A stretch of 64,000 nt of DNA from Sulfitobacter dubius (lineage in GTDB: Bacteria; Pseudomonadota; Alphaproteobacteria; Rhodobacterales; Rhodobacteraceae): positions 558,001 to 622,000 of the forward strand of contig NZ_FOPG01000001.1 in assembly GCF_900113435.1 (NCBI RefSeq). The letters run 5' to 3'. Both the position numbers and the translations under genes were made by a program. Each line of letters opens with the position of its first letter. The stretch's first letter is position 1. Shown piece by piece: positions 1-8,158 of the stretch. Under the pieces are notes generated by a model. The model was given only the letters and a program-made list of their open reading frames with translations, made no database searches and was not told where the DNA came from.

Positions 1-40
1 CGCCGGGTGAGAGAGGGGATGCGAGGGCCATGGCCCGACG

Positions 41-274
41 CTAATCTGCTTTTGGTAAACGTTCCTTTAACGCGCGCAACACGAACAACCGGATTGCCCC
101 GGCAAGCCCGATGTCCAGACCACGCGCCGCGTCGATTTCAGTCACCAGCGCATTGATCGGCAGCCCCCGCGCGGCAGCAATGGCGCGGAACTCATCCCAG
201 AATTCATCTTCGAGAGAGATCGATGTCCGGTGACCCCGAAGGGTCACCGAATGTTTGCGGGGCCGCGCGCTCAT
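41..274 (-). CDS. Ribbon-helix-helix domain protein
   Basis: A 77-residue basic protein. The segment SVTLRGHRTSISLEDEFWDE, followed by a helix and a second helix containing the LPINALVTEID stretch, resembles the RHH_4 type of ribbon-helix-helix fold found in small alphaproteobacterial proteins. Such folds usually bind DNA as dimers, but no target is visible here. Its ATG overlaps the stop of the preceding DUF4169 gene by four bases (ATGA), and that gene overlaps fumC in the same way, so the three are probably co-translated. No regulatory role towards fumC can be shown from sequence. Confidence 0.8.
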   Translation of the reverse strand: MSARPRKHSVTLRGHRTSISLEDEFWDEFRAIAAARGLPINALVTEIDAARGLDIGLAGAIRLFVLRALKERLPKAD

Positions 275-447
275 GTCTCGCGCTTATGCGCTTCCAGATT
301 GCGGGCGATCTGCTCGGCGCGGGCTTTCAGCGCGTCTTTCTGCGCTTTGGTCTGGCCAAAGCCCACGGCGTTTTCATTCGCGCGGGCCTTGCGGGAGGAC
401 CGATCCCGCTCTTTCTTCACCTTGTTAAGGTTGATGGGCGCACTCAT
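271..447 (-). CDS. DUF4169 family small basic protein
   Basis: A 58-codon reading frame starting [20 protein letters not shown] and ending HKRET. It is highly charged, with many Lys/Arg and Glu, predicted helical and without membrane segments. The pattern (INLNKxRKxRxR, then a GRTKA-like [10 protein letters not shown]) matches DUF4169, a family of unknown function common in Rhodobacterales and often next to fumC. The start ATG overlaps the fumC stop by four bases and its own stop overlaps the next gene by four bases. Translational coupling on both sides supports a real gene despite its small size. Confidence 0.8.
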   Translation of the reverse strand: MSAPINLNKVKKERDRSSRKARANENAVGFGQTKAQKDALKARAEQIARNLEAHKRET

Positions 448-1835
448 TTTGGTCCGATCATATTTTCGGGCCGCACGACCCGTTCAAAGGTTTCGGCATC
501 CACAAAGCCCAGTGCGATGGCTTCTTCTTTCAATGTGGTGCCGTTCTTATGCGCGGTCTTGGCGACCTTGGTGGCATTGTCATAGCCGATTTCAGGGGCC
601 AGCGCCGTCACCAGCATAAGCGACTCCCGCATCAGCTTCTCGATCCGGTCTGCATCGGCCTTGAGGTCCACCACCAGATTGTCGGTGAAGGCAGAGGCGG
701 CGTCACCCAAAAGCTGCATAGATTGCAGAACGTTATAGGCCATCATTGGCTTGTAGACGTTCAATTCGAAATGCCCTTGGCTGCCTGCGAAACCCACAGC
801 GGCATCATTGCCCATCACGTGGATGCAGACCTGCGTAAGCGCTTCGCATTGGGTCGGGTTTACCTTGCCCGGCATGATAGATGAACCCGGCTCGTTTTCC
901 GGCAGGATCAACTCGCCCAACCCGCAACGCGGGCCGGAACCCAGAAGGCGGATGTCATTGGCGATTTTGAACAGCGAGGCAGACACGGTTTTCAGCGCGC
1001 CAGAGATTTCCACCATCGCGTCATGGGCAGCCAACGCTTCAAATTTGTTAGGCGCGGTGACGAAGGGCAGGCCGGTGATCTCGGCCATGTTATGCGCCAC
1101 GGTCTCGGCCCAGCCCTGTTTGGTGTTCAGCCCGGTGCCAACGGCGGTGCCGCCTTGCGCCAACTCATAAATGCGGCCCAGAGCGTCACGCACGCGGGCG
1201 ATGCTCATAGCGACCTGATGGGTGTAGCCCGAGAACTCTTGGCTCAGCGTCAGCGGCGTCGCGTCCTGCGTGTGGGTCCGGCCGATCTTGATGATGCCGT
1301 CGAATTCTTCGACCTTCTTTTGCAGCGCACCGTGCAGCTTCTCCAGCCCCGGCAGCAGCACGTCACGCGCGGTCATCGCCGTGGCGATATGCATGGCGGT
1401 GGGGAAAGTGTCGTTTGACGACTGGCCCATGTTGCAATGATCGTTCGGGTGCACCGGGTCTTTGGACCCGATGGTGCCGCCCATAAGCTCAATCGCGCGA
1501 TTGGCAATGACCTCATTGGCGTTCATGTTCGACTGGGTGCCAGAGCCGGTCTGCCAGACCACCAGCGGGAAGTTGTCGTCGAACTTGCCTTCAAAGACTT
1601 CACCAGCGGCCTGAACGATTGCTTTGCCGCGTTCTTCATCCAGCGAGCCTTGGGCCACATTCGCCTGCGCGCAGGCTTTCTTGATCACGCCAAGCGCGCG
1701 CACGATGGCGATGGGTTGCTTTTCCCAGCCAATCGGGAAGTTGATGATCGAGCGCTGCGTCTGCGCGCCCCAGTATTTATCGGAGGGGACTTCGAGCGGA
1801 CCAAAGCTGTCGGTTTCGGTGCGAGTATCGGCCAT
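444..1835 (-). CDS. fumC: Fumarate hydratase class II
   Basis: Catalyses reversible hydration of fumarate to L-malate in the TCA cycle, in the cytosol, as an iron-independent homotetramer. The 463 residues match the family length. The signature [11 protein letters not shown] lies at 317-327 with the catalytic Ser318, and the [10 protein letters not shown] segment (185-194) carries the catalytic-site His188, numbering identical to the well-studied enterobacterial Fum[14 protein letters not shown] (97-109) is the substrate-binding loop. First gene of a coupled three-gene unit with DUF4169 and RHH genes. No alternative function is likely. Confidence 0.98.
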   Translation of the reverse strand: MADTRTETDSFGPLEVPSDKYWGAQTQRSIINFPIGWEKQPIAIVRALGVIKKACAQANVAQGSLDEERGKAIVQAAGEVFEGKFDDNFPLVVWQTGSGTQSNMNANEVIANRAIELMGGTIGSKDPVHPNDHCNMGQSSNDTFPTAMHIATAMTARDVLLPGLEKLHGALQKKVEEFDGIIKIGRTHTQDATPLTLSQEFSGYTHQVAMSIARVRDALGRIYELAQGGTAVGTGLNTKQGWAETVAHNMAEITGLPFVTAPNKFEALAAHDAMVEISGALKTVSASLFKIANDIRLLGSGPRCGLGELILPENEPGSSIMPGKVNPTQCEALTQVCIHVMGNDAAVGFAGSQGHFELNVYKPMMAYNVLQSMQLLGDAASAFTDNLVVDLKADADRIEKLMRESLMLVTALAPEIGYDNATKVAKTAHKNGTTLKEEAIALGFVDAETFERVVRPENMIGPK

Positions 1836-1930
1836 TCTGCGGCTCCTGCTGTGACTTATCGTTGTCCAGCGGTGTACCTGTGCCTTGCGGTCTGCGCAAT
1901 GCAGGGATGGCGCTAACGGTGCTGTTGCGC

Positions 1931-2407
1931 TTACTTCCTGAACGAATCCAGCGACACGATCTCGGCGTCTTTGGACGGCTCTTCCGCGACTTCCAACTCA
2001 TCTTCGTCGGTCTGGTCGAGCGCATTGTCATCGGTCTCGTCGTCTTCTTCGGTTTCTTGCTGTTCAAACCGCAGACCGAATTCAACCGACGGGTCCACAA
2101 ATGTGCGGATGGCATCGTAAGGGATATACAGCGGCTCTGGCGCATCGCCAAAGTTCAGCGTGATAGCAAAACCATCTGGCGTCACGTCCAGCCCATCATA
2201 CCAATGCTGCATGACCACCGTCATCTCATCGGGGTAGCGGTCAGACAGCCAATCGGCCAGCTCCGCATCCGGATGGGAGGTATCGAAGGTGATAAAGAAA
2301 TGGTGATTCCCCGGCAGGCCATTGTCAGAAATATCCTGCAAAACCTTGCGGATAAGACCCCGCATGGCTTCGTGCATTAGGTTGCCGTAATCAATGCTGC
2401 GGCTCAT
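1931..2407 (-). CDS. sspB: SspB-like ClpXP proteolysis adaptor
   Basis: 158 residues from [18 protein letters not shown] chose this ATG, not the one 15 codons upstream, because it opens the conserved alphaproteobacterial SspB start (IDYxxLMxEAMRGL). The N-terminal two thirds is the SspB fold that binds ssrA-tagged substrates ([22 protein letters not shown]). A long acidic linker follows, and the extreme C-terminus VSLDSFRK is the short tail that docks on ClpX. SspB delivers tmRNA-tagged proteins to ClpXP. The tmRNA gene itself lies about 1.4 kb away in this window, beyond chrA. Confidence 0.93.
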   Translation of the reverse strand: MSRSIDYGNLMHEAMRGLIRKVLQDISDNGLPGNHHFFITFDTSHPDAELADWLSDRYPDEMTVVMQHWYDGLDVTPDGFAITLNFGDAPEPLYIPYDAIRTFVDPSVEFGLRFEQQETEEDDETDDNALDQTDEDELEVAEEPSKDAEIVSLDSFRK

Positions 2408-2480
2408 TCTTCTCTCCGGTCCGGGCGATGGGCAGGGGTCAGCATACCCCATTCACGGGCGAGTAAAAGGGGTCGCGGCG

Positions 2481-3725
2481 CTAAATCGCGCTTAACAGCA
2501 AGGCAAGGGCCGCGAGCAGGACCATAGAGGTGACGAAACCGCGCCTGAGCCCCAGCATCAAAACAGCGGCGAAGAATGTCAGCACTGCCGCCAATAGGTT
2601 AAAGCTCCCCCAGACCGGGGTGGGCAGGGCGAGGAGGGTCGCCGGATCGACACGATCAAACAACACATGCAAGGAAAACCAGACAGAAAGATTGGCAATC
2701 ACGCCGACCACCGCTGCAGTAATCGCCCGCAGCGCACCCGCGATACGCGGCTGCGCCGAAAGCGCTTCGAGGTAGGGACCGGCAAGGAATATCCACAAAA
2801 AACACGGCGTAAATGTCACCCAAAGCGCCAGCATCCCGGCGGCTAGCGCGCCCCACGGCCCGCTTTGCGCAAAACCCGCCAGCATTCCCACAAACTGCGT
2901 CACAAGGATCAGCGGTCCGGGGGTGGTTTCTGCCAGACCGAGCGCATCGATCATCTGATCCGTGTCGATCCAGCCGAAATCCTGCACAACCGTCTGCGTC
3001 ATATAGGCCAGAACTGCATAAGCGCCGCCAAAGGTGACGACGGCGAGCTTCGAAAAGAACAGCCCTAATTGCAGCAGGAATTCATTCCCCAGAAGCGCCA
3101 AGATAATGAGGGGTGCCGCCCAGAGAGTGCCCCAGATTAGCATGGTTCGAACGCTGTGGGCACGGGGCAGCTGCACATTTTCAGGCGCGGGAGCGGGTTC
3201 ATTTACGATCATTCCGACGGCAGCGGCCCCCAAAATGATCAGAGGGAAAGGTAGCCCGAAAACAAAAAGCGCGATGAAAGACCCAAGCGCCAAGGCCCAG
3301 CCCAATCTGCCCTGAAGCGCTTTTGAAGAAACCTTGATAAGCGCTTGGAATACGACGATAATAACAGCCGCCTTTATTCCCAGAAATGCGGTTTGAACCA
3401 GCAGAAATTGCCCGTACCACGCATAAAGCAGCGCTAGAACGGAAATAAAAATCGCACCGGGCACAACGAACAGCATACCGCCCAAAAGCCCCCCGGCCAC
3501 GCCGCGCAGTCGCCACCCGGCGTAGGTGGCAAGTTGCATCGCCTCCGGCCCGGGCAACAACATGCAGAGCGATAGGGCGCGCAGGAAGGTCTGGTCGCTC
3601 AGCCAAGGGCGATCTTCGACCAATTCACGGTGCATCACTGCAATTTGGGCCGCCGGGCCACCGAATGACATCAGGCCGACGCGCCCGAACACGCGAAACA
3701 TCTCGGACCAATTGGGCGGGGTCAT
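2481..3725 (-). CDS. chrA: Chromate efflux transporter, two CHR domains
   Basis: A 414-residue integral membrane protein with two homologous CHR halves, the long-chain ChrA arrangement. The first half shows the motif GLMSFGGPAAQIAVMHRELV near residues 17-36 and LSLCMLLPGPEAMQLATYAG. The second repeats it as VVTFGGAYAVLAYMTQ near 230-245 and ALGLAETTPGPLILVTQFVG. Around ten to twelve hydrophobic segments are visible. The family exports chromate, driven by the membrane potential, and may carry other oxyanions such as sulfate. It lies downstream of ssrA on the same strand and 73 bases upstream of sspB. Confidence 0.92.
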   Translation of the reverse strand: MTPPNWSEMFRVFGRVGLMSFGGPAAQIAVMHRELVEDRPWLSDQTFLRALSLCMLLPGPEAMQLATYAGWRLRGVAGGLLGGMLFVVPGAIFISVLALLYAWYGQFLLVQTAFLGIKAAVIIVVFQALIKVSSKALQGRLGWALALGSFIALFVFGLPFPLIILGAAAVGMIVNEPAPAPENVQLPRAHSVRTMLIWGTLWAAPLIILALLGNEFLLQLGLFFSKLAVVTFGGAYAVLAYMTQTVVQDFGWIDTDQMIDALGLAETTPGPLILVTQFVGMLAGFAQSGPWGALAAGMLALWVTFTPCFLWIFLAGPYLEALSAQPRIAGALRAITAAVVGVIANLSVWFSLHVLFDRVDPATLLALPTPVWGSFNLLAAVLTFFAAVLMLGLRRGFVTSMVLLAALALLLSAI

Positions 3726-3839
3726 CGGCGTGTCCTGCTATCTGAGAGGCCTTAACGGCGTTTTCTCATAACGGATAGGCAGGTCAAAGAGCGCGGTCAA
3801 GTTCGCCACGTAAGCTGACATAAACAAACAGATATCGGG

Positions 3840-4154
3840 AATGAAAGTGCAGGTTTCTGTTGCCAGGTACCTGCGAACCCCGCCTTAAGCTGCAAAGCCT
3901 AAGGACTTAGATTTCAGTCGCTGAAACCGCTTACGCGGCCATCGCAACTGGAGCACGATTGTCATTTGCAATTGTACAGTTTGTACCGATAACGGTGGTA
4001 ACTCACCGAGACAAAGCAACCCCTTTAGACGTTCGTCGATCCTATTTCGGCCCCATGATCCCCAAATGAAGGATGTTTGGTGGAGCCGCCGGGTACCGCC
4101 CCCGGGTCCGAACCGCTTATTACGAGCGCGTTTATGTCTATAGTCCCGAAGGAC
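3840..4154 (-). ncRNA. ssrA: tmRNA, permuted two-piece form
   Basis: Read on the minus strand, the acceptor piece comes first. It opens with a GTCC-TTCG-GGAC hairpin (4154-4143), has a CCGGG/CCCGG T-like stem, and ends in GGCTCCACCA with CCA at 4080-4078. A 23-base spacer (4077-4055) follows. The coding piece starts GGGGCCGAAATAGGATCGAC at 4054, and its GGGGCC pairs with the acceptor GGCTCC. The tag frame GCA AAT GAC ... GCG TAA occupies 3969-3931 and encodes ANDNRAPVAMAA. A TTTCAG/CTGAAA hairpin (3926-3912) and a GCAGGT/ACCTGC stem (3874-3849) follow. tmRNA rescues stalled ribosomes and tags proteins for ClpXP. This order is the alphaproteobacterial two-piece arrangement. The 5' end is inferred from the promoter; the 3' end is approximate. 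Confidence 0.93.
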
Positions 4155-4160
4155 ATGACT

Positions 4161-4189
4161 AAAGTAGGGCTGGGGGGGATGAATTGCAA
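4161..4189 (-). promoter_or_regulatory. Promoter of ssrA
   Basis: On the minus strand TTGCAA (4189-4184), a 17-base spacer and TACTTT (4166-4161) form a sigma-70-like promoter. Transcription would begin near 4154, exactly where the tmRNA acceptor piece opens with a UUCG hairpin. Confidence 0.7.
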
Positions 4190-4263
4190 GGGGTGCAGTT
4201 CTGGGAAATTTTCAGGCGAGCTTAAGCAGGCAAAGCATTGAAAAGTATACTTTTCGTCAGACA

Positions 4264-5019
4264 TCAACTTCCCAATCTGGCCTTCGCATCAAGCCGTGCA
4301 GCGCGGGCGGCGAAGACACTTTGCGCTAATTCTTGGGTCTCAACCTCAAGTGCGCTCAAACCTGCGGTAACCGCTGCACCGTCCTGCGCCTCTGCCGCAT
4401 CGGCGATTTCTTGATGCAGTGCGACGATACGGGCACGATCCCGCGCAGTGAAGGTGATCATATTCATCAACGGCTGCATGGCCTCGACCGCACCGGCAAG
4501 TTGATAGCTCAGAACAGGGTTGCCCGCCCCATCAACCAACGCCCGGTGAAAAGCGACATCCGAGGCGCAAAATGCTTCATCGGTCAGCCCCGGCTGCGCC
4601 TGACGGTGTATTTCTGCGCGCATGGTGGCAAGATGATCGGCCGTGCGCCGCTCCGCCGAGAGAGGCGCACAGGCCCGCTCAAGGGCATAGCGCGCTTCAC
4701 AGGCGGTCTCAAAACTCACGGCATTCATCGACAAAAGCAGCGTAGAGGTGGTGATCTGTTGGTAGTAAGCCTCTGGAAAGCTGAGCCGATTAACAAATGC
4801 ACCGCCCGTCGCCCCGCGTTGGGTCCGGATTAACGATTGCGCTGCGAGACGCTTCAAAGCCTCCCGCACCGTGGGGCGAGAGACCTCAAATTGCTCGGCC
4901 AATTCGGCCTCTGACGGTAGTCGCTGGTCGACGATCAACCGCCCGCCCACAATGGCATCACGGATGGCAGAAGCGATCTGGGCCGACAGGTCCGCAGGAT
5001 TTCTTGGGTCGATTTTCAT
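4264..5019 (-). CDS. GntR/FadR-family transcriptional regulator
   Basis: 251 residues from MKIDPRNPADLSAQIASAIR. Residues about 10-75 form the GntR winged helix (LPSEAELAEQFEVSRPTVRE at 35-54). Residues about 90-230 form an all-helical FCD ligand domain, with Asp144, His148 and His202 as probable metal/effector ligands. The start was chosen at the GntR domain boundary; the frame is open 30 codons further upstream. It is divergent from the DUF2182-DUF1326-DinB-dmdA operon, and the 80-base gap holds two GntR-like operator repeats, one touching its own start codon. It probably represses itself and the operon. The effector is unknown; a DMSP breakdown product would fit the context, but this is inference. 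Confidence 0.92.
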   Translation of the reverse strand: MKIDPRNPADLSAQIASAIRDAIVGGRLIVDQRLPSEAELAEQFEVSRPTVREALKRLAAQSLIRTQRGATGGAFVNRLSFPEAYYQQITTSTLLLSMNAVSFETACEARYALERACAPLSAERRTADHLATMRAEIHRQAQPGLTDEAFCASDVAFHRALVDGAGNPVLSYQLAGAVEAMQPLMNMITFTARDRARIVALHQEIADAAEAQDGAAVTAGLSALEVETQELAQSVFAARAARLDAKARLGS

Positions 5020-5063
5020 ATGTCTTACAATTATTGTTTGCGGGGACTTTAATTGTCTGACAT
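5020..5063. promoter_or_regulatory. Paired operator-like repeats for the GntR regulator
   Basis: ATGTCTTACAA (5020-5030) and TTGTCTGACAT (5053-5063) are near-identical elements in opposite orientation; the reverse complement of the first is TTGTAAGACAT. Both fit the FadR-subfamily pattern GT-N3-AC. Their centres are 33 bp apart, about three helical turns. The first abuts the regulator's ATG, and the second lies 36 bases before the DUF2182 start. Confidence 0.6.
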
Positions 5064-5099
5064 TAAATTCACAAGAGCATCCACGGGGAGGGGGGCGCG

Positions 5100-5888
5100 A
5101 TGTCTGCAAGGGTACGGTCTACAATGTGGCTGGGGTTTTTCGCCCTGATATTGGCCGCTTGGTGGATGATGTATGCCATGGCGATGCAGATGGACGTCGA
5201 CCTGCTGGGACGCCCCGGTGAAGTGGGCGAACGGATGCGGCAGATGGACCCGGGCATGGATATGTATATGCCCATGGCGCGGTTCTTTCCGCTGTTTGTG
5301 ATGTGGGGCGCGATGATGGCGGCGATGATGGTGCCGACCATGGTGCCCACGCTGCGCGCTTACGAAGACCTCATGACCTCGGCCAATGGCAGCCGCATCG
5401 GTTGGGTCGCCGTGCTCGCGGGCTACTTTGCCGTCTGGCTCGCCTTTGCGGCAGGGATCGCGGGGCTGCAACTGTTGCTTTTACATGGCGGGGTCATCGA
5501 CATGCTGGGAATCGCTAAATCCCGCTGGACAGCAGCGGCGCTGCTGCTTGCCGTGGGCCTGTTTCAATTCACCCGCGCCAAGGAGGTCTGCCACGGCGTG
5601 TGCCACTCTCCAATGATGTACTTCATGGGACATTGGCGACCCGGTGCCGCGGGCGGCTTCCGGATGGGACTGGGCCTTGGCGCCTTTTGCGCAGGCTGCT
5701 GCTGGGGTTTTATGGTGCTGGGCTTCGCAGGCGGGGTGATGAACCTTGCTTGGATGGGATTAGCCACGTTTTTCATGGTCATCGAAAAGCTACCCCAAAT
5801 CGGACATTACGTAACAAAACCAATGGGTTTCGCCCTGATCCTCGGCGCAGGCGTCGTGGCGGGTTGGCCCATGATAACAGGAGGATAA
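5100..5888 (+). CDS. DUF2182 predicted metal-binding membrane protein
   Basis: 262 residues with about six membrane segments (near 8-28, 61-80, 101-128, 143-157, 187-213, 240-258). The Met- and Cys-rich motifs expected of DUF2182 are present: WGAMMAAMMVPTMVP (69-83), KEVCHGVCHSP (161-171) and GAFCAGCCW (194-202). These suggest a thiol/thioether metal site in or near the membrane, copper being a natural guess, but no member's function is assumed here. A strong ribosome site (GGGGAGGGGGG) precedes the ATG. It is first in an operon with DUF1326 (one base gap), DinB and dmdA. DUF2182 and DUF1326 genes commonly pair. Confidence 0.9.
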   Translation: MSARVRSTMWLGFFALILAAWWMMYAMAMQMDVDLLGRPGEVGERMRQMDPGMDMYMPMARFFPLFVMWGAMMAAMMVPTMVPTLRAYEDLMTSANGSRIGWVAVLAGYFAVWLAFAAGIAGLQLLLLHGGVIDMLGIAKSRWTAAALLLAVGLFQFTRAKEVCHGVCHSPMMYFMGHWRPGAAGGFRMGLGLGAFCAGCCWGFMVLGFAGGVMNLAWMGLATFFMVIEKLPQIGHYVTKPMGFALILGAGVVAGWPMITGG

Positions 5889-5889
5889 T

Positions 5890-6522
5890 ATGCCAAACAG
5901 AGAGATGACACCTGCCGATTGGGCCGTAAAAGGAGAGCTTTTCCTCAACTGCTCCTGCGACGTTTTCTGCCCCTGCGTGGTCAGCCTTGGCGCGCATTTG
6001 CCGACCGAAGGCCACTGCCATGCATGGATGGGCATTGTGATAGACGAAGGGCATTTCGAAGGGGAGGATTTAGCGGGGCTGAACGTTGGCTTGCTGGTCG
6101 ATATCCCGGGTCGCATGGGCGAGGGGAACTGGAAGGTCGCCGCCTATGTGGACGACCGCGCGAACGAGGCGGCTTATGATGGGCTGTTGAAAATCTTCAG
6201 CGGCGCGGCGGGCGGCACGACGGGGCTGTTTACCATGCTGGTGAGCGAGATCATCGGTGCCGAGCGTGCCCCGGTCGAGATTATCCGCGACGGCAATCGC
6301 CGTGTCATTAACATTGGCCGCAAGATCAATGGTGAGATTGAACTCCTCGCAGGGGCCGAACCCGATCAGCCGGTAACGATCACCAATTCAAAATACTGGA
6401 TGGGACCCAATATCGTTGCCGCGCGTGGGGTGAAATCCAAAGTGCGCGATTATGGACGCGTTTGGAATTTCGGCGGAAAATCGGCTGAGGTTTGTGCGAT
6501 CGACTGGCAAGGTGCAAAGTGA
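5890..6522 (+). CDS. DUF1326 cysteine-motif protein
   Basis: A 210-residue soluble protein. The family hallmark NCSCDVFCPC is at 20-29, followed by Cys43-His44 (GHCHAW), which suggests bound metal. The rest alternates strands and loops with no signal peptide, so it should act in the cytosol or on the inner face of the membrane beside its DUF2182 partner. The ATG begins one base after the DUF2182 stop, and the GTG of the DinB gene overlaps its stop by four bases. Function is unknown; a metal or thiol role is inference from the Cys cluster and gene pairing. Confidence 0.88.
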   Translation: MPNREMTPADWAVKGELFLNCSCDVFCPCVVSLGAHLPTEGHCHAWMGIVIDEGHFEGEDLAGLNVGLLVDIPGRMGEGNWKVAAYVDDRANEAAYDGLLKIFSGAAGGTTGLFTMLVSEIIGAERAPVEIIRDGNRRVINIGRKINGEIELLAGAEPDQPVTITNSKYWMGPNIVAARGVKSKVRDYGRVWNFGGKSAEVCAIDWQGAK

Positions 6523-7019
6523 TCACGTCCTGTTACGCCAAAGAGATGAGCCGCTATAACGCTTGGCAAAACAGTCAGTTGTTCAGCGTTATTCAAGTGA
6601 TGGATGAGGACGCGTTGACTGCGGATCGCGGAGCATTCTTTGGCTCGATCCTCGGCACCCTTAATCATTTGCTTTGGTGTGATCAGCTTTGGCTGTCGCG
6701 GTTTGATACTGGGTTGCCCAGCCCCAGCGGGCAGGACACTCACCTTTGCCGGTCCGGAGCAGCTTGGATACAAGAGCGGCAAGGTTGCGACAGGGCCATC
6801 GTCAATTGGGCCCAAGGGCTGGACCAACGCAGTTTGGACACCGAACTATTGTGGTTTTCCGGTATCTTGCAGTGTGAAGTTTCCAAACCAATGGCGCAAT
6901 GTGTAATGCATTTCTTCAACCATCAAACCCATCACCGGGGGCAGGTGCATGCCATGTTGACCGCCGCCAGCCAAGACGCGCCGGTGACCGATCTGATTTT
7001 CATGCCAGAGGATGCTTAG
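6519..7019 (+). CDS. DinB-family putative metalloenzyme
   Basis: 166 residues from a GTG that overlaps the DUF1326 stop (GTGA). The four-helix DinB fold is indicated by AKEMSRYNAWQNSQLF at the N-terminus, the helix GTLNHLLWCDQLWLSRF with His50, and HFFNHQTHHRGQVHAML with His135 and His139. These would be the usual three-histidine metal site. Several members of this superfamily are thiol-dependent transferases or hydrolases. Its stop shares a base with the dmdA start, so it is translated in step with dmdA, which points to a role in DMSP-derived thiol or thioether metabolism, though the substrate is unknown. Confidence 0.85.
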   Translation: MITSCYAKEMSRYNAWQNSQLFSVIQVMDEDALTADRGAFFGSILGTLNHLLWCDQLWLSRFDTGLPSPSGQDTHLCRSGAAWIQERQGCDRAIVNWAQGLDQRSLDTELLWFSGILQCEVSKPMAQCVMHFFNHQTHHRGQVHAMLTAASQDAPVTDLIFMPEDA

Positions 7020-8122
7020 TGGCTGAACTTTCTCCCTCGCGCCGTATTCGCCGGACGCCCTTCACGCCGGGTGTCGAGGCAGCAGGTGCCAAGGCCTATA
7101 CTGTCTATAACCGGATGCTGCTACCGACCGTCTTTGACAGTATCGAAGCCGACTATCATCACTTGAAGAAATCCGTGCAAGTCTGGGATGTCGCTTGTGA
7201 AAGACAGGTTGAACTGCGTGGTCCTGATGCATCGCGGTTGATGCAAATGCTCACACCGCGCGATCTGCGCGACGTGACGTCGGGGCGCTGTGTCTATGTG
7301 CCGATCGTTGATGAGACGGGGGGCATGCTGAATGATCCGGTCGCCGTGAAACTGGCCGAAGACCGCTGGTGGATTTCCATTGCCGACAGCGATTTGTTGC
7401 TCTGGGCCAAGGGGATATGCAACGGTTATCGCCTAGATGTGCTGGTGGATGAGCCAGATGTGAACCTGCTGGCGGTTCAAGGGCCAAAGGCCGAAGACCT
7501 AATGGCACGGGTCTTTGGGAATGTAGTACGAGAGGTGAAGTTCTTTCGTTTTGGTGAGTTCTATTTTCAAGAGCGGGCGATGAATATCGCGCGGTCCGGC
7601 TACTCAAAACAGGGCGGGTTTGAGATCTACACCGAAGGCGAAGATATTGCCATGCCGCTTTGGGACGCACTGTTTGAAGCGGGCCGTGATCTGGATGTGC
7701 GGGCGGGTTGCCCAAACCTGATTGAGCGGATTGAGAGCGGATTGTTGACTTATGGCAACGACATGACCGACGATAATACCCCGCATGAATGTGGTCTTGG
7801 GAAGCTGTGCGATACACAGTCCGCGATGGGCTGTATCGGCAGGGATGCGCTCTTGCGGGTGGCCAAAGAGGGGCCCGTGCAACAGATACGCCCCTTAGAG
7901 ATCGCCGGTGATCCGGTGCCACTCTGCGATCGCGCTTGGCCGCTGATGGCGGGTGAAACCCGTGTGGGTCAGGTGACTTCAACCGTGTGGTCGCCCGATT
8001 TTGGGGTGAATGTGGCCATTGGAATGGTGCGCATGACCCATTGGGATCCGGGCACGCAGTTGCAGGTGCGGACCCTAAAAGGCGTGCAGGACGTGACCGT
8101 ACGAGAGAAATTCTGGGCCTAG
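7019..8122 (+). CDS. dmdA: Dimethylsulfoniopropionate demethylase DmdA
   Basis: Transfers a methyl group from DMSP to tetrahydrofolate, giving 3-methylmercaptopropionate (MMPA), the entry step of the demethylation pathway. 367 residues of the GcvT fold. Diagnostic stretches are SRRIRRTPFTPGVEAAG near the N-terminus, YTVYNRMLLPTVFDS (27-41), VQVWDVACERQV (53-64), GGMLNDPVAVKL (101-112) and SGYSKQGGFEIY (193-204). The match to roseobacter DmdA is close and distinguishes it from glycine-cleavage GcvT. The GTG at 7019 overlaps the DinB stop by one base; the open frame further upstream is rejected as overlap. acuI follows 36 bases later, as in other roseobacters. Confidence 0.95.
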   Translation: MAELSPSRRIRRTPFTPGVEAAGAKAYTVYNRMLLPTVFDSIEADYHHLKKSVQVWDVACERQVELRGPDASRLMQMLTPRDLRDVTSGRCVYVPIVDETGGMLNDPVAVKLAEDRWWISIADSDLLLWAKGICNGYRLDVLVDEPDVNLLAVQGPKAEDLMARVFGNVVREVKFFRFGEFYFQERAMNIARSGYSKQGGFEIYTEGEDIAMPLWDALFEAGRDLDVRAGCPNLIERIESGLLTYGNDMTDDNTPHECGLGKLCDTQSAMGCIGRDALLRVAKEGPVQQIRPLEIAGDPVPLCDRAWPLMAGETRVGQVTSTVWSPDFGVNVAIGMVRMTHWDPGTQLQVRTLKGVQDVTVREKFWA

Positions 8123-8158
8123 GGTCCGGTGAGCTGAAACCTGAGAAAGGGATGAAGA

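Noticed and set aside
4025..4267. 80-residue minus-strand ORF beginning near the gntR stop
   Set aside because: It runs through the tmRNA acceptor piece and its spacer; the RNA gene explains the sequence.
5049..5471. His-rich minus-strand ORF across the DUF2182 gene
   Set aside because: The histidines are the antisense reading of Met-rich codons of DUF2182; no ribosome site.
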